From Acanthaster planci (taxonomy: Eukaryota; Echinodermata; Asteroidea; Valvatida; Acanthasteridae): a stretch of DNA of 47,191 bases. Every line of letters begins with the position of its first letter. Position 1 is the stretch's first letter. The translations under genes and the position numbers were made by a program. The DNA is taken from assembly GCF_001949145.1 (NCBI RefSeq), contig NW_019091404.1:2040661-2087851 (forward strand), read 5' to 3'. Shown piece after piece: positions 1 to 11,123 of the stretch. The notes beneath the pieces were generated by a model. It did no database searches and was not told the origin of the DNA. It saw only the letters and a program-made list of their open reading frames with translations.

Positions 1-1912
1 CCCATGGCAGGCAACTGAAGTCCCTGAGGCCTCTCAAACAAAAATCAATGTGTTGTTTGGTCCTGCAGGTTTCATTTGATTTTCAATTTTTAGTAGGTTA
101 ACCAATGAATTTTTTAATTATCCGCCCAAAACAAACTCACTCCCCAAAAAGTGAATGTTGCCAAGCCCTCCCAGCGGCCATTTTTCAAATGACATCCCTC
201 ACCTTCCTCGGGCTCTTCTAATTTTCAATCCCATTTTATCTGCTTGCCCCCAGATGGGTGCCCCTGAATCGACAGAGATGATTCTGGGCCATATTGACAC
301 AATCCCACCATTTCTTGGCCCAAACAGACCCCTCTTTTTGAAACAATCTCTGGGGGGGTACTTTTTGTGCGCCTCGATCTGGCGGAGAATTTTCCTTGAA
401 TTGGGACACTGCACCCAAAAAGTTGTCCAAAAAGTTAAAGTTTGAGCAACTGCTAAATTAAACAGCGCCCTCTTTGGACCTATGTTTTATCGCTCTTGGG
501 TCAGTAGCGTAAGGGTTGGCGGAACACGCAGTGGAGAGCGAATTATCTTTATGAATAATTAAAAGAATACCAGTTAAAATTGTGCACCCAAAAATGATAT
601 TACTTTGAGTCACTGGCGCCTCTCCCTGCCCAATTTGAACATTTATACACAACTTCCATCCAAGCAACTTATCCACGTGCCCCTTGAACTTATTCACTCC
701 AGGGTTCCCCCCCCCCAATGTCACCCAAGGCTAGTTCTACCACCGTTGTGACTCCACATTTACTTATGCATGTTGTGCACATGCTTTCTACAAAGTTGAT
801 GACAAAATTAATGAAAATGAGAAAATCATGCAACTAAAAAGTAACTTATGTTCCCCTCCCCCCAAAAAAACTACACGCATAAGAATCAGTCAGCATAACG
901 TTTTCTGTTGTGGAAAACATTTTATTCTTGAAAATGTACAGCCATTTTCCAAATTTAACAAACTGTCATAGTCTTTTACACCATTAAAAGCTTTAAATTC
1001 AGAAAAAAAAGATGATTGTTCACATTCCTGGATGAGTACATGTAGATTGCTTGAGTTTTTGTTTCTAGTCATGAAAACTCTGGTCCAGAGTCAGTCTCAA
1101 CAAGCGCTTAATCCCCTCCCACGGTTTAAGTCAGCCCAATTTGGGCAAAAAATTTACTTCACTTTTTCACGACCACCATTTCCTGCAATTTGAGATTCCT
1201 TGGTTTTGAAATATTATTTACGTTTGGCTGAATGCAAGTTTCTCTACAACCCTACCAGTGCAGTGTATACTCAAGTCCATACATCATTATTACTCAATGA
1301 AAGCTGCATACACAAGTAACAGACAAGTACAGTCAGATTCGTAAAACTTTCAACTTTTCAGGTGCTGGTCAAAAATTAAGGTTGAAAATCCTGACCATTT
1401 GCATCCACTGTGGGCATTTACATTTGGGCTACTCTGGTCAATTATTAACGTGTTAGTCGGGCCACCATGGTCAATTCAATGAACATGTTAATGCACATGG
1501 CAGGTGAAATGACTGAGGTTCCAACTTTACGTCAGATTGCTCAAAGAGTCTTCCCACTTCAATTACAACAGTTTGAATATTCTGATTCCACCACTCCATA
1601 GTTTCCAGAGAACACGAATCCATATGAAGCATAAACACAGCCTGTGAGGAAATGAAGCAACATCATCTGTTCTCCAACACAGACATCTTATGTTTGGCTC
1701 GTGTCCTGTTGAAAAGATGAGGAGAACCCTTATAGTTTAAGGAGATATCTTGACCATTCAAACAGTTAACGAAGGCAAATAGAAATGAATAGGTGACTCA
1801 GGACTAGCACAGAGGGTGCTGTCTTCTGACTTTGAGACAGCTAGAGTTCCATATCAGTGACCACTTTTCCCTTAAAAGGTTTTAAATTTTTACCAAGAAC
1901 CAAGATGAAAAG
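1..1912. other. Non-coding flank downstream of the first transposase-derived gene
   Basis: I see no supportable gene here. There are short open frames in several phases, but none has a recognisable domain or a convincing chain of splice sites. The stretch lies 3' of the minus-strand PHD/transposase gene that ends at about 1913-1991, so it could contain that gene's 3' UTR or a last small exon; the best minus-strand AATAAA candidate is near 919-924. A C homopolymer of about nine bases sits near 706-716. Confidence 0.5.
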
Positions 1913-4900
1913 TCATTCTTGTTTCTTACAATGATTAAAAATGTTACTATAGTACATATAAAATGAATGTTCATGTGTATTAGTACTTACCAAACAGTCT
2001 GGGCAAATCATTTCCTTGTCTTCAAGGAGGGCAGGGGTGACAACCTCTGGGGGAAGACAGTTGACATGGTACCATGACTGACATTGACCATCACAGCCAA
2101 TCCAGTCCTCTCCACCATCATCTCCAAAGCGTTCATCACAGACTGGGCAAAACACATCATCCTTACTATGTCTACCAGTCCTCCTACCTCTCAGCGATTG
2201 CTTCTTACTGGATCTTGTTGGCCTCTTTGCTCTTCCTGTCTTTGGAGACTTTTGAGGGTCACTATGATAGGCGTCCAGATATAGTCTCTTCCACACAGAA
2301 AAAAGAGGTGTCTCCTCAAGGTCTAACCCACTTTTGATGCAAGTTCTATACGTCTCCCTTGTGGTCTTGTCAAGCTTCTCATCTAGCCTATGGAAGACAG
2401 CTTCTGCAACACTGGCATTGGTGTCAGCTGTGGGATAACCACTTTGACTGGTGTCAGAAGTGGGATGATCATTTTGAGAGGCATGCAGGGGTAAAGATAA
2501 TTGAAACCGAGGGGCATCCTTGTTTAAGAAGTCAAGGTTTCCTTCAACTAGATGGTCATCATTAATCATTTCTCTATCAAGGGGATATATTCCTGACTGA
2601 ATGAAGCAAGTGCGTATGGCCTCAGAGTTTTCAGCCTCCTTCCAAGCAGAGCTGATAACCTTGGCAGCATTGTGGAAGGTGACAGAAACAGTCCTGTTGT
2701 CGGTCACCCATTTCATGATCCATGCTGACCTGAAGGGTCCTTCTCCTGCCTCTCCATCAACATCTAAAGGCTGGAGAAGGGAAGCAGCCTTTGGCAGAAT
2801 TCTGAATAGATAGACATCATTCTGGCATGCAGTAACATACGTTTTATACGATACCTCATTCTGGTGGCTACTCAGCAAAAGCACAACAGGACGCTGCCTC
2901 CCAATATTCTTTAAGAAGTGATGCTCCATCCATTGGCTGAAAGCCTCTTGCTTTTCCCCATCCTTCTCCAGGAGGAATGTCCTGGATCCTCTAGGAGCAC
3001 CATCAAGGGGATCCCAATGAGGTGGCATGTGTTTCTGGCCTCTGTAAATCATGAATGGTGGAAGCAGTTGCCCATCAGCACTGGTGCACATTCCTACAAT
3101 CACTCCTCTCTTAAGGCAGGTTGGCTTGGATCTTCCACACGATGGCTGTGCGGAAATCACAATGTGATCAGTTGTCTTGTTCATCTCAAATCCTGTTTCG
3201 GCATAGTTGAAAATTTGGCCAGGTTTCTCTGCTAAATCCAATTTCATGATAAAGGATGTAAACTCCTTAAACCACTCATCAAGCACCGCCTTTGAAGGAT
3301 TGGCATCGCACAACAAGGCCAAGTTTGAAGGCTTCATGTCTCTAAGCTTAGGGTTGCGCCGTAAGAAGCTGTAATACCAGCGATAAGATGGTCTTCCGTT
3401 AATAAAGGGGCTGTTGTCTCTCTTAAAGAAGCTCTGCACTGCATCTCGAGCCATGGAAGCGGACACTTGAAAACCTCTCTGCGACATTGTGAGTATCCAG
3501 TGAGCCAGATCTTCCTCCTCTGCACTTGTCAAAACTGGGGCCGGTCCATGCCTGGAGTCGCAAGGTATGTCCCCTCTGTAGCGCCGATACAACTTTCCTG
3601 CATGGACCCTCCAGTAGGCTGCTGCATCTGACACAGTCTTGAACTTACCCGACACCAAATCCTCAAGACCACACTTGAGCCTCTCGAGTTCAGGGATGTC
3701 AGCAACTTCTGGTGCCGAGGTAGGATTGTCCAGGCCCCTTCGCAAGTACTGGTTAGCTTTCCTGATCTTCTCCTTCTTGAGCTTGGCTTGCAAAGACAGT
3801 CTTTCCTTTTTGCTAACATGCTTCTTGGTCTTAGGGGAGGCAGCCTTTGCATTCTCTCTCCTTGCTGGCTGCGTCTTTATCCTTGAGCCCTTCTTTTTCA
3901 GCCGAACGGGTCTTAATTTCTTTAATGGCAGCTCAGGTTCAGGGCCCGTCTCTGCCGCACTTGAATGTTGACTTGAATTCGATGTTGTTTCAATATCTAG
4001 AAAATAAGAATGACAAGAATAGATACCCATCCTATGTCAAATGGGTTACCATTACAGTTTGCACGGTTTCATAACATTCAAGTATTTGCAAGTTGCAATG
4101 GGCTAATATCGGGTCAAGTACATGAATGAAACATTTCTAACAATTTGCAATTAACCAACACTGTCTGGAACAACACAGTACTTAAAAGAGCGTACATGTA
4201 CACATACTGTATGCTTAGTTAAAACTAATTCCTTGCCATTTTTTTGAGAGATTAATCTGTAGATAATTGTATGACAGTGCAGTTCAACATATAAAAAGCA
4301 TCTATGCTTTGTATGTGCACATGTATGTGCATACTTTGTCGTGCAGATGTACATGTATGAATATATTTGTTTTAACTTCAGTAACTGAAGTTCTAATTAC
4401 AGTTACATGTACATGTACAGGTATATTTGTTTCAATACCTTCCCAGTGATGGCTCATCGAATGTTAAAGACTAAATCATTGATGACAATTAGTGTGGAAA
4501 AGTTCTGTATCTGGCAACCACTTATTTTTCTTATGGTGAGGTAAAAACTACATGTTTAGGGTTTAGCCTCCTGGATTTTTTTTTTCACTTTTGAGTTCAA
4601 AGGAAAATGCACTGAAAAAAATGTCAAGCAATCCATCAGAAAATAAAATAGGCCTAGATGTGAGCACTCAGAAGTTAACCCAGAACTGTGGAGTCCGCCC
4701 CACTCCCACATGTGAGCGGAACGGATGTCGGACCCCACAGTTCTGGGGGTACTCAGAAGTCCGAGCTTATTTAAGAGTAAGATTCTGCACGCAGTCACTT
4801 TAGACATAATTTCTTCATGTACATGTACGTAGATGCAAATTTGTGTGATTGTTGATAGTTCACTCTCGGAGACGGCCAGCCATGCTGCACCATCACTTAC

Positions 4901-5605
4901 ACTTAACCCTTACCCCCAAGGGTGTACATAAAATGGTATTGAAATTGGAGGATTTGGGACTGTTAGGCTTAAGGTATGATGGGAGTAGAATCACTTTAAG
5001 CCTTTCTGACCCCTTAGGCTGATCATTTTTCAACCCAATATGAATCAAGCAGACTTTTGAACAGGTTGATAATGATTTGCCTCAAACACTTGAACTAGGA
5101 GGCTGTTCCACTCACTCGTTGATCACTCTGAAGCCCTTGAGAAGAAATTCTGAATCTGGATTGCATAGTCGGCAAAGCCTCCATCAGGAAACATAACAGT
5201 TCCATCCTTTGACCGTTGACCATGTTTACTGGTTTGAACAATTTGTAGGCCTAGCCTAGCTGTTGAATGGAAATTTATGTAGGCCTAGGCCTATTTCTTG
5301 ATATCCTTACCTACAGTATTGATGACATATCTCCCTGGTTCCTCCTCGCACTTCGAAATCATGTCAACTCGATCGTCATCTCCCTCAGTGCATCCACTTA
5401 CTGATGAACTGATGATGCCATCCATGTTTTCGTTTTCACTAGGGCTAGCGTTAGTTTCGGTGTTAACATGGGGAGCGTCATCCTGGCGGGCATGTTCAAC
5501 ATCAAATTCAAGCACGTCAGAGATTACTTCTTCTTCCCCTTCAACTTCCAAAACAACTGCAGATTCAGTAGATCCTGCCTCGACAGACATGACAGCGATT
5601 AGCAT
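1913..5605 (-). CDS. Domesticated pogo/Tigger-like transposase with C-terminal PHD finger (paralogue 1)
   Basis: Two coding exons fit: 5605-5311, then 3996-1913. A minus-strand donor GTAAGG begins at 5310, and a TTTTCTAG acceptor ends at 3997. The phase-1 join makes an Asp codon, giving 792 residues. An in-frame TAA precedes the ATG at 5605; a second ATG lies at 5590. Exon 1 is acidic and Ser-rich. Then come a basic Lys/Arg-rich stretch (about 110-185), a psq-like helix-turn-helix plus CENP-B/Tc5-type DNA-binding region (about 200-310), a DDE_1 transposase fold (about 350-570), and a C4HC3 PHD finger (715-766; Cys715, 718, 733, 737, His742, Cys745, 763, 766). Of the three acidic positions only the last remains: the first, in NYAETG, is Ala364; the second, in LLLSSH, is Ser474; Asp510 is kept. 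Transposition activity is therefore unlikely, and a DNA- or chromatin-binding role is inferred. The last 25 residues may be intron read-through, because a strong GTAAGT donor follows the codon after the final PHD cysteine (exon end 1991). A close paralogue lies 2.4 kb away on the same strand. Confidence 0.88.
4679..4747. repeat. Short inverted repeat (AACTGTGG-GTCC family), copy 1
   Basis: Two 18-base arms, 4679-4696 and 4730-4747, are reverse complements with one mismatch, and have the form CCCAGAACTGTGGNGTCC. They lie in the intron of the first transposase-derived gene. A tighter version of the same palindrome occurs at 11086-11123, so this is a dispersed family and not a local accident. 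No coding content. Confidence 0.7.
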
Positions 5606-7963
5606 CGGCAGTTACGCCGGTGACTGTCTCACTGATTTGCACACAGAACATTGATCGAACGGCCTTCCATGTGTTTCTTTGCAATGTGATCGGTACCCTG
5701 TCTCGGTAGTTTTACTGTACCATTATGTCATGTAGTATTAACTTTCACAGGCTAGTTACGAAACCAGACTAATTACAATTCGTCAAGTGCGCCACCTTCT
5801 GAAAATGCAAAAGTGTGTACGGTTTAACAAGGAGTGGACTGCCCCTTTCGTTACAAAGAAAGCCGTGGCAGGCAAATTAATTAAAGTTAAACGGTACAAG
5901 TGTCATGTGTGTGTTTGTTCAATTTTTTAATTGAAATACTCAAGAATTTCATTATTTGTGACTTGTTCTGATATCGAGCTCTAAGGTACTTTGTCAAAAT
6001 CTTCCCAAGGTACCGATATCCCCATTGTAGTTTCAAAGAAAGTTAATGAAACTTATATAAATTAAATATTTAATGTTCCGTTTGTCATTTTCCTCTCCCA
6101 TGATTTACTCCTCAGCGTTCTGTATACAAATTTTGTGGAAGAATTCAAAAATACCGCGGTTAACGTTACAGGAAAGTAAAAACAGAATTAAGTGCATACA
6201 AATTATTTTCCAGTTTCTTACAAAGTTTTATTTCGATAAAGCACCCCAAGTTTGTTTTAATAAACAGTCTTGAGCATTCTTATCGGGCCTCTTTGTGGGT
6301 ACAGCATTTATAACATAATAAATGCTTATGAAATGACTTCATCCTGAAATTAAATCCTAGCTGAATACAGGTGATTCACAATAGTGCGCCTCCAAGAGTT
6401 TACAACGTGTTGGCCAATCACAACGCGCAAAATCTGTCGACCCTTTCCAAACGCGCGCATTGGGTTGACAAACTTCAGTCCTTGTGATTGGCCAAAGCAT
6501 TGCAAACTCTTGGAGGCGCAGTTTTGTGAATCGCCTGTATTCAGCTGGGATTCAGTTTCAGGGTGAGGTTATTTCATAAGCATTGCTACATTAGTGCTGT
6601 GATATTTTTCTGCTTTCTGCCAATTATTACACAAGGTACACCATATATTTATAAATACATGAGCAAACTAATGTCGTCTCACTTGATTTTCTTTCCAAAT
6701 TGTTAATTTGTAATGTCTTGCTTGCTTAATGGTTTCTTACACCAAAAACCACAACAAAAAGCTGCAACTTAAACAATTCTTATGAAAAAACAAACAAACA
6801 GAATTTAAAAAGGTCATTTGTGAACCCTGTCAACTCGAATCAATGTTTGAGTAACACTATAAACATTGTCATACAAGGATCAAATTCAACCCACAGATAG
6901 ACACAGCCAAGATTTCAAAAAGCCTGGTACTCTCATAAAACATGTACACGATCCAATGACTATGGAACAAAAAAGTGTAGGTTTTTTTCCCGGGGGGGGG
7001 GGGGTTGGATGTGAAATTGAAACGTGGGAAAATGTTATATCGGGGACAAGATTGGAGAAAAATCAAATATCCAGGAAATAATCACCAGAGGTTTTGAGGA
7101 CCCCAAAACAGCTAGGAGAGGGTCTAGGGTCTACATTTGTGTTTGCGTCAGGACACCCCTTTACCCTAACTGCTTAGGCCCTTTTGGCTGAGATATACCC
7201 TCAATCCTCCAAAATCCTCCAATAATTCACACTGCATGCAACCTCGATCCCCCAAAATCACCCGGAGCATTTTGGAAGATTGAGGATGGTTAGGGTTAAA
7301 ATACCAATCTCTTGTGTTGTACCTCCATCACTTTTTGTACGCAAAAACATCTAAGAGGTAAACTCTGGACTTTCAAAATGTCAAAAGAGATTGTTAACAA
7401 AATCCTGAGATCAGGAAAATGCTGATGAAAAGTCCTGAATTCAGAAAAAATCCTGACAAGTCTCACCCATTATAAATACAAAATAATGACTGCATTGCCT
7501 TGAAACACGAGGCAAAAACTAAGGGAAACTGACATAGTCTGGGATCGCACTGGTGATTACTAAGGAACAATGCCACATTTATAGTTTTCTCGAAGACACT
7601 GTTTAGGTGGGGCCTACAGTGAGAGCCTGCTTGCAGTTGGCAATTGGTCCATCGTTGAAATAGGAATGAAACTTGTCCATCACTCCTGAACATATTCCTC
7701 TTGGGCCTTTCTTGATTTCTGCAGACAAAAATTTCAAAACAGAAAAAGAAAATAACCGTAACACGATCACATCAACCACATGTATTTTAAAGATTTTCCT
7801 CCACGTTTTATCCCAAACTGCAATGAACAAAAATAGATCGAGTCTTAAACTTGTGCAGATGCTTTCATTTCATGTAAAATAGGCTTCTGAATACATGTAT
7901 CAGTAATAAAGTATTGATGAGGAAAAGTGAATCATTGAGAATGATTACAGCCTTCAAAAGTCA
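5606..7963. other. Intergenic DNA between the two transposase-derived paralogues
   Basis: No gene is supported. The stretch contains the upstream region of paralogue 1, a long foldback element (6312-6592), a G homopolymer of about 13 bases near 6991-7003, and AT-rich sequence. The 7100-7320 part has CCCTAA/TTAGGG-like words and a partly mirrored segment rich in CCTCCAAAATC, but I cannot define an element there. It would also hold the 3' UTR of paralogue 2, which ends at 7964. Confidence 0.5.
6312..6592. mobile_element. Foldback MITE with arms of about 110 bp, copy 1
   Basis: The left arm (about 6312-6423) and right arm (about 6481-6592) are inverted copies with scattered mismatches. The left arm reads outward-in as AATGCTTATGAAAT...GCTGAATACAGG...GTGCGCCTCCAAGAG...TTGGCCAATCACAA, and the right arm mirrors it. 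The roughly 57-bp centre is itself partly palindromic, with TGTCGACC facing GGTTGACA. There is no coding capacity, so it would be a non-autonomous foldback or MITE-type element. A shorter relative sits in an intron of the FMO gene at 16472-16600. I could not assign a superfamily or define a target-site duplication. Confidence 0.82.
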
Positions 7964-10108
7964 TTAAGTATAAACCAGGATACAATACCCTATCTTAAGC
8001 TCTATCTGAATTAATGTACAATTTACAGTGCATTGTGGACAGAACATTTCCTTATCCTCCAGTATGGCTGGTGTTACAAGCTCTGGTGGAAGACAGTGAA
8101 CGTGGAACCACATCTGACAATCTCCATCACAGCAAATCCACTCTTCCTCATCATCACCAAACTGCTCCTTGCAGACAGGACAGATTGCCCTCTCACCATC
8201 TTCTTGACCGAGTCCTTCCACTAGGATGGAGTCCCTGGCCTCCTGCTGGGAGCACTTCTCTGTGGTTACAACGACTTCCTCCACTGATGTTAATGGCACG
8301 TTGGGGTCATTCCTGAAGGCTTCCGTGTACAGTTTCTTCCAGACAATGAAAAGAGGGTCCTCTAGGAGATCGAGGCCGCTCTCCACACAAGTTCGGTAGG
8401 TCTCTCGTGTGGACTTCTCCAAGGTGTCATCCAGCCTCTGGAAGAGCAGGAGTGAAGCGATGGGCTGCTTGCTCTCAGGGATGTGTTCTTGGAAGAGTTG
8501 CTGGGTGAGGGAGTCATTATTGCCTTCCTCCCCATCCATTCTGTCATCTTCACTGTCTTCGTTGTGATCTCCCGCATCCTTGTCTTCGGGCAGATTTATC
8601 CCATCAAGGAATTTGAAGTCCCCTGTTGGGAGATGTTCATCGTCAACCATATCCCGATCCAGGGGATACACACCTGACTGTATGAAGCAGGTTCGGATAG
8701 CCTCTGGGTTTTCCACATTTGGCCAAGCCTCGCTGATCACACTGCCAACATTTTTGAAGTTCACAGGGACGTGCCTGTTGCCCTTCACCCACTTCATCAG
8801 CCAACTGGATTTGAATTCCCCCTCATCTCCAATGTTCAGAGGCAGGAGGACTGCCGCAGCTTGTGGTGGGATGCGGAACAGGTGTATACCATGCCTTGAG
8901 GCTGCAGAATAGGCACCGTAACTGATCTCATTCTCGTTCAAGTCAACTAACAAAACTACTGGACGCTCCTCACCTAAGTTGGGGATCAAGTGGTTTTGGA
9001 CCCAGTTTCCAAAGTTGTCCTCTCCAGCTGAGTAGCCTTCAAGCAACAAGGCCCTGGATCCCCTTGGAGTACTGTCCAGAAAACTGCTGTCTTTAGGAGC
9101 ATGTTTAAGACCTTTACAAATGATGAAGGGAGGCAGGAGATTACCTGCTGCATTAGCGCAGACAAAAATCTCAACCTCCCTCCTCTGCTCGTAGTCGTCC
9201 AACTCAGGGGAAGACATTGGCACTCTCCCTGTAGCCCGACATGTCATGACCATTCTTTGTGTCCTCTTGTTCAACTCAAACCCGGTCTGGCCGAAGCACC
9301 AGATTCTTTCGGGCTTGTCTGTGACCTGTAAGTCTGTGAAAGTTTTAAGGAGTTCATTAAACCATTCATCTATCACAGTTTTCGTCTGATCTGCCCTACA
9401 AATGGCTGTTAACCGAGACATTTTCAGTCCCTCTTGTAGCTTGGTATGCCGCCGCACAAATTTATGATACCATGTATGGGATGGTCTGTCGTTGGTGAAG
9501 AGATTTCCCTCCTTCTTGAAGAACAGCTTCACAGCATCACAGACCATTCCAGGTGCCACAGGGAAACCTTTCTTACCCATCGTCACAACCCAGTCAACAA
9601 GGGCTGCCTCTTCCTTCTCAGTCAAAACTCGCTTGGGGCCACGTCTCGCATCCAGTGGTACTCCCCCACTGTGGCGGCGGTAGAGCTTGGCAGCATGCAC
9701 CTGCCAGTAGGCAGCTGCTTTGGATACAAAGCGGAACCTTCCTGAAGCCAGGTCGTTCATGGCGCACTTTATCCTGTCATTTTCTGACATCTTGCCGATG
9801 GCTGGGGAAGATGTAGGGTGATCCAGACCGACCCGTTTGTAGTCCGTGCTACGGAACTTCTTACACACCTTTTTCTTCTTAGTGTCTTTCTGAAAAGTCT
9901 CCTTGGTTATTTTAATTTTGATTTGTTGACTATCTTCTTGCTTCATCCTCCTGATCTGCTTGATAGCCTGCCTTGTAGAGGTCCTTCTTGCCTTTGCTTT
10001 CTGCTTTTTAACAACTCTTCCCTGTTTATGTTGAGGTGTTTGTTGTGCCCTAGATCTTGATAACTTCTGTTTTGCTGCATTCTGTGCTCGGCGTACATTC
10101 TTTGCCAT
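7964..10108 (-). CDS. Domesticated pogo/Tigger-like transposase with C-terminal PHD finger (paralogue 2)
   Basis: One large coding exon of 714 residues from the ATG at 10108. I chose this start because a good acceptor (TTTTCCTGCTACAG) ends at 10115, six bases upstream of a Kozak-like ACAATGG; the open frame further upstream is hydrophobic and probably intronic. Features in order: a very basic N-terminus (1-90), psq/CENP-B-like DNA-binding region (about 100-225), DDE_1 transposase fold (about 265-490), an acidic linker (about 500-535), and a C4HC3 PHD finger (643-693; Cys643, 646, 660, 664, His669, Cys672, 690, 693). The catalytic positions are Gly273 (first Asp lost, motif CFGQTG), Asp389 (kept, LLVDLNE) and Asn425 (third Asp lost, LPLNIG). 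Long stretches match paralogue 1, for instance RETYRTC.SGLDL and AIRTCFIQSG.YPLDR. An intact frame with a broken active site points to selection for something other than transposition, probably DNA or chromatin binding. The final 21 residues may be read-through past a weak donor at 8026, in the homologous place to the strong donor of paralogue 1. Confidence 0.88.
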   Translation of the reverse strand: MAKNVRRAQNAAKQKLSRSRAQQTPQHKQGRVVKKQKAKARRTSTRQAIKQIRRMKQEDSQQIKIKITKETFQKDTKKKKVCKKFRSTDYKRVGLDHPTSSPAIGKMSENDRIKCAMNDLASGRFRFVSKAAAYWQVHAAKLYRRHSGGVPLDARRGPKRVLTEKEEAALVDWVVTMGKKGFPVAPGMVCDAVKLFFKKEGNLFTNDRPSHTWYHKFVRRHTKLQEGLKMSRLTAICRADQTKTVIDEWFNELLKTFTDLQVTDKPERIWCFGQTGFELNKRTQRMVMTCRATGRVPMSSPELDDYEQRREVEIFVCANAAGNLLPPFIICKGLKHAPKDSSFLDSTPRGSRALLLEGYSAGEDNFGNWVQNHLIPNLGEERPVVLLVDLNENEISYGAYSAASRHGIHLFRIPPQAAAVLLPLNIGDEGEFKSSWLMKWVKGNRHVPVNFKNVGSVISEAWPNVENPEAIRTCFIQSGVYPLDRDMVDDEHLPTGDFKFLDGINLPEDKDAGDHNEDSEDDRMDGEEGNNDSLTQQLFQEHIPESKQPIASLLLFQRLDDTLEKSTRETYRTCVESGLDLLEDPLFIVWKKLYTEAFRNDPNVPLTSVEEVVVTTEKCSQQEARDSILVEGLGQEDGERAICPVCKEQFGDDEEEWICCDGDCQMWFHVHCLPPELVTPAILEDKEMFCPQCTVNCTLIQIELKIGYCILVYT

Positions 10109-11085
10109 TGTTATCTGTAGCAGGAAAAGTAAATATAGCAAAAATTCTTTCAAAACTAAGCATCTTTTTAAGGCTAAGAAGAGTTCTGGCTGTTTACAGC
10201 CAAAATCAAGCATTGATTTCATCATTATTCATCAATTTTCACTGCAAGCTACACCAAAACAAACACCCCCACCACCAACAAACACTCTTCATTTTCATTA
10301 AACTTTTCTTGCCAACTTGATTCATTTGTTTAAATCTTTAACCATGCAGTAAACATGTGTATATGGTAATTGGTCTTTATGTGTAACCCAGAAATGAAAA
10401 GACCGAATTGGCATCATAATCAACAGCTCCGCAATAGTCCCCACTTTGAAAAGAGGCAACAGGAATGTGAAAGCTTGAGTAAAGCCGCATGCCACCGAAC
10501 AATCAGCCTTTTCACCGTGTAATTCAAATCTCTGCACCCTGGACAACAAACCGAGAATTTGCGGTTTGGCAGGTGGCCTTCCTGGCCAAGCGAGGCTGGA
10601 GTTCTTGGAGTCGGCTTTCGGAAAGAAATTCCCGTCGAGAAGGGGTTAATTACATAATTTTTATCCTGTTTTCAGTTGAATGTCCTGTGTTTTGTTTTGC
10701 TGTTTTAGTGCAAGACTTTGGTGGGTGAATTACTGAATGGAACACAATTATCCCGATTTTTTAAATATGGGGAATAAATACAATACCTACAATAAATTTG
10801 AATTTGAAAATATGTCTAAGCTGCATAATATAGAATCAAGTTGTAGTTGAAGAATTCCAGAACCTCCAACAATACAGATACCCTTGACCAAGTGTTGACT
10901 GGCAGCTGACATACATGTAAACTTGTCTTTAAAAAGGCCCCAACACGTTGATGTCTTTGGCTTGAACTTTTTTGAAGTATCTGAAGAAAACCACTCTTCG
11001 TCTCTGCAAATCTTTCCAAGGATCATTAGGACTTGTCAATTCGTAAGCAATGATTCATACATGTACGTACACTATACATGTAAAG

Positions 11086-11123
11086 TACCCCCAGAAATGT
11101 GGGGTCCCACAGTTCTGGGGGTA
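11086..11123. repeat. Short inverted repeat (AACTGTGG-GTCC family), copy 2
   Basis: Two 18-base arms, 11086-11103 and 11106-11123, are separated by two bases and differ at one position: TACCCCCAGAA(A/C)TGTGGG against its complement. It is flanked on both sides by ACATGTAC words. It shares the CCCAGAACTGTGGG core with the repeat at 4679-4747. Confidence 0.75.

Noticed and set aside
2074-3971. Several plus-strand open frames of 60-110 codons
   Set aside because: They are antisense shadows of the transposase/PHD coding exon on the minus strand.
10109-10225. Upstream extension of paralogue 2 to an ATG at 10225
   Set aside because: The added 39 residues are hydrophobic and lie upstream of a clear splice acceptor ending at 10115, so they are probably intron.
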